A stretch of 64,000 bases of DNA from NCBI RefSeq assembly GCF_000014225.1, contig NC_008228.1, positions 744,001 to 808,000 of the forward strand, given 5' to 3'. Of the stretch, positions 63,893 through 64,000 are shown one piece after another. The notes under the pieces are model-generated. The model did no database searches. It worked only from the letters and a program-made list of their open reading frames with translations, and was not told the origin of the DNA. This stretch comes from Paraglaciecola sp. T6c. GTDB taxonomy: Bacteria > Pseudomonadota > Gammaproteobacteria > Enterobacterales > Alteromonadaceae. The translations under genes were made by a program, and so were the position numbers. The stretch's first letter is position 1. The number at the start of each line of letters is the position of its first letter.

Positions 63893-64000
63893 TGTTGAAC
63901 CATGTTGGGTCAGTTAATAGCGTTTTGCCAGAAGTAGACACCAACCCTGTGGTGGTGATTGGTGACAGTAATATTGATTTATACATTACCGATGACGATT
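63892..64000 (+). CDS. Tail/baseplate protein, N-terminus only (cut by window end)
   Basis: Begins with an ATG overlapping the esterase stop (TAATG) and reads MLNHVGSVNSVLPEVDTNPV, VVIGDSNIDLYITDDD to the edge. The NIDLYITDDD part resembles the N-terminus of DUF2590 baseplate-region proteins that follow the tape measure in HP1-like phages. Too short to be sure. Confidence 0.5.
   Translation, partial: MLNHVGSVNSVLPEVDTNPVVVIGDSNIDLYITDDD

Overview
The window joins two unlike parts. Positions 1 to about 30,400 are chromosomal genes of a gammaproteobacterium. The gene order pilMNOPQ-aroK-aroB-damX-dam with rpe-trpS nearby, the DUF2970 and TorF-family proteins, and the moderate base composition fit a marine Alteromonadaceae member such as Paraglaciecola, Glaciecola or Alteromonas (inference; no rRNA gene is present to settle it). 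From about 30,400 to the right edge lies the left and central part of a P2-superfamily temperate phage of the HP1/K139 type. It is integrated just upstream of pilM. Its right end and attR are outside the window.

Host part. 1-1447 (minus): QseBC-like two-component pair, kinase cut by the edge. 1646-3874 (plus): MgtE Mg2+ channel and a DMT exporter. 4009-6232 (minus): galT-galK. 6430-10167 (minus): astC-astA-astD arginine catabolism, without astB and astE. 10436-12314 (minus): HDOD protein and a PabA/TrpG amidotransferase. 12762-17435 (plus): etfB-etfA-acyl-CoA dehydrogenase, then an AraC-type regulator. 17791-19514 (minus): rpe-trpS. 19830-21301 (plus): TorF-like outer-membrane protein, a small membrane protein and DUF2970. 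21348-30362 (minus): dam, damX, aroB, aroK, pilQPONM, linking type IV pilus assembly, shikimate synthesis, septal SPOR protein and Dam methylation.

Phage part. 30,363-30,616 holds the left junction and the integrase control region. 30,617-31,849 is the integrase. 31,921-36,189 is an accessory block. It contains a relic of integron gene cassettes (attC-like sites around a membrane coiled-coil gene), a 5' fragment of a group II intron placed against one of those attC-like sites, and three further minus-strand cargo genes. 36,204-37,851 is the immunity/early control region. 37,919-44,209 is the early operon: adenine methyltransferase, HNH nuclease and HUH replication initiator gpA, with several unknowns. 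44,244-47,593 corresponds to the accessory hotspot known from P2-like phages between gpA and the portal gene. Here it carries two membrane proteins, an ogr activator, and a two-gene module of HEPN-like proteins behind a 48-base inverted repeat and bracketed by a 12-bp direct repeat. 47,614-63,892 is the late region: portal and terminase to the left; scaffold, capsid, small terminase, head completion, tail completion, sheath, tube, a lysis cassette, a tail chaperone with a classic A AAA AAG -1 frameshift site, tape measure, and two probable receptor/decorating proteins, one a SASA/SGNH-type esterase, to the right.

The most promising undescribed material is the HEPN-like pair with its hairpin leader (44,964-46,529), followed by the cassette/intron relic (32,113-33,710). 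All functional claims for these are inference from motifs and location.
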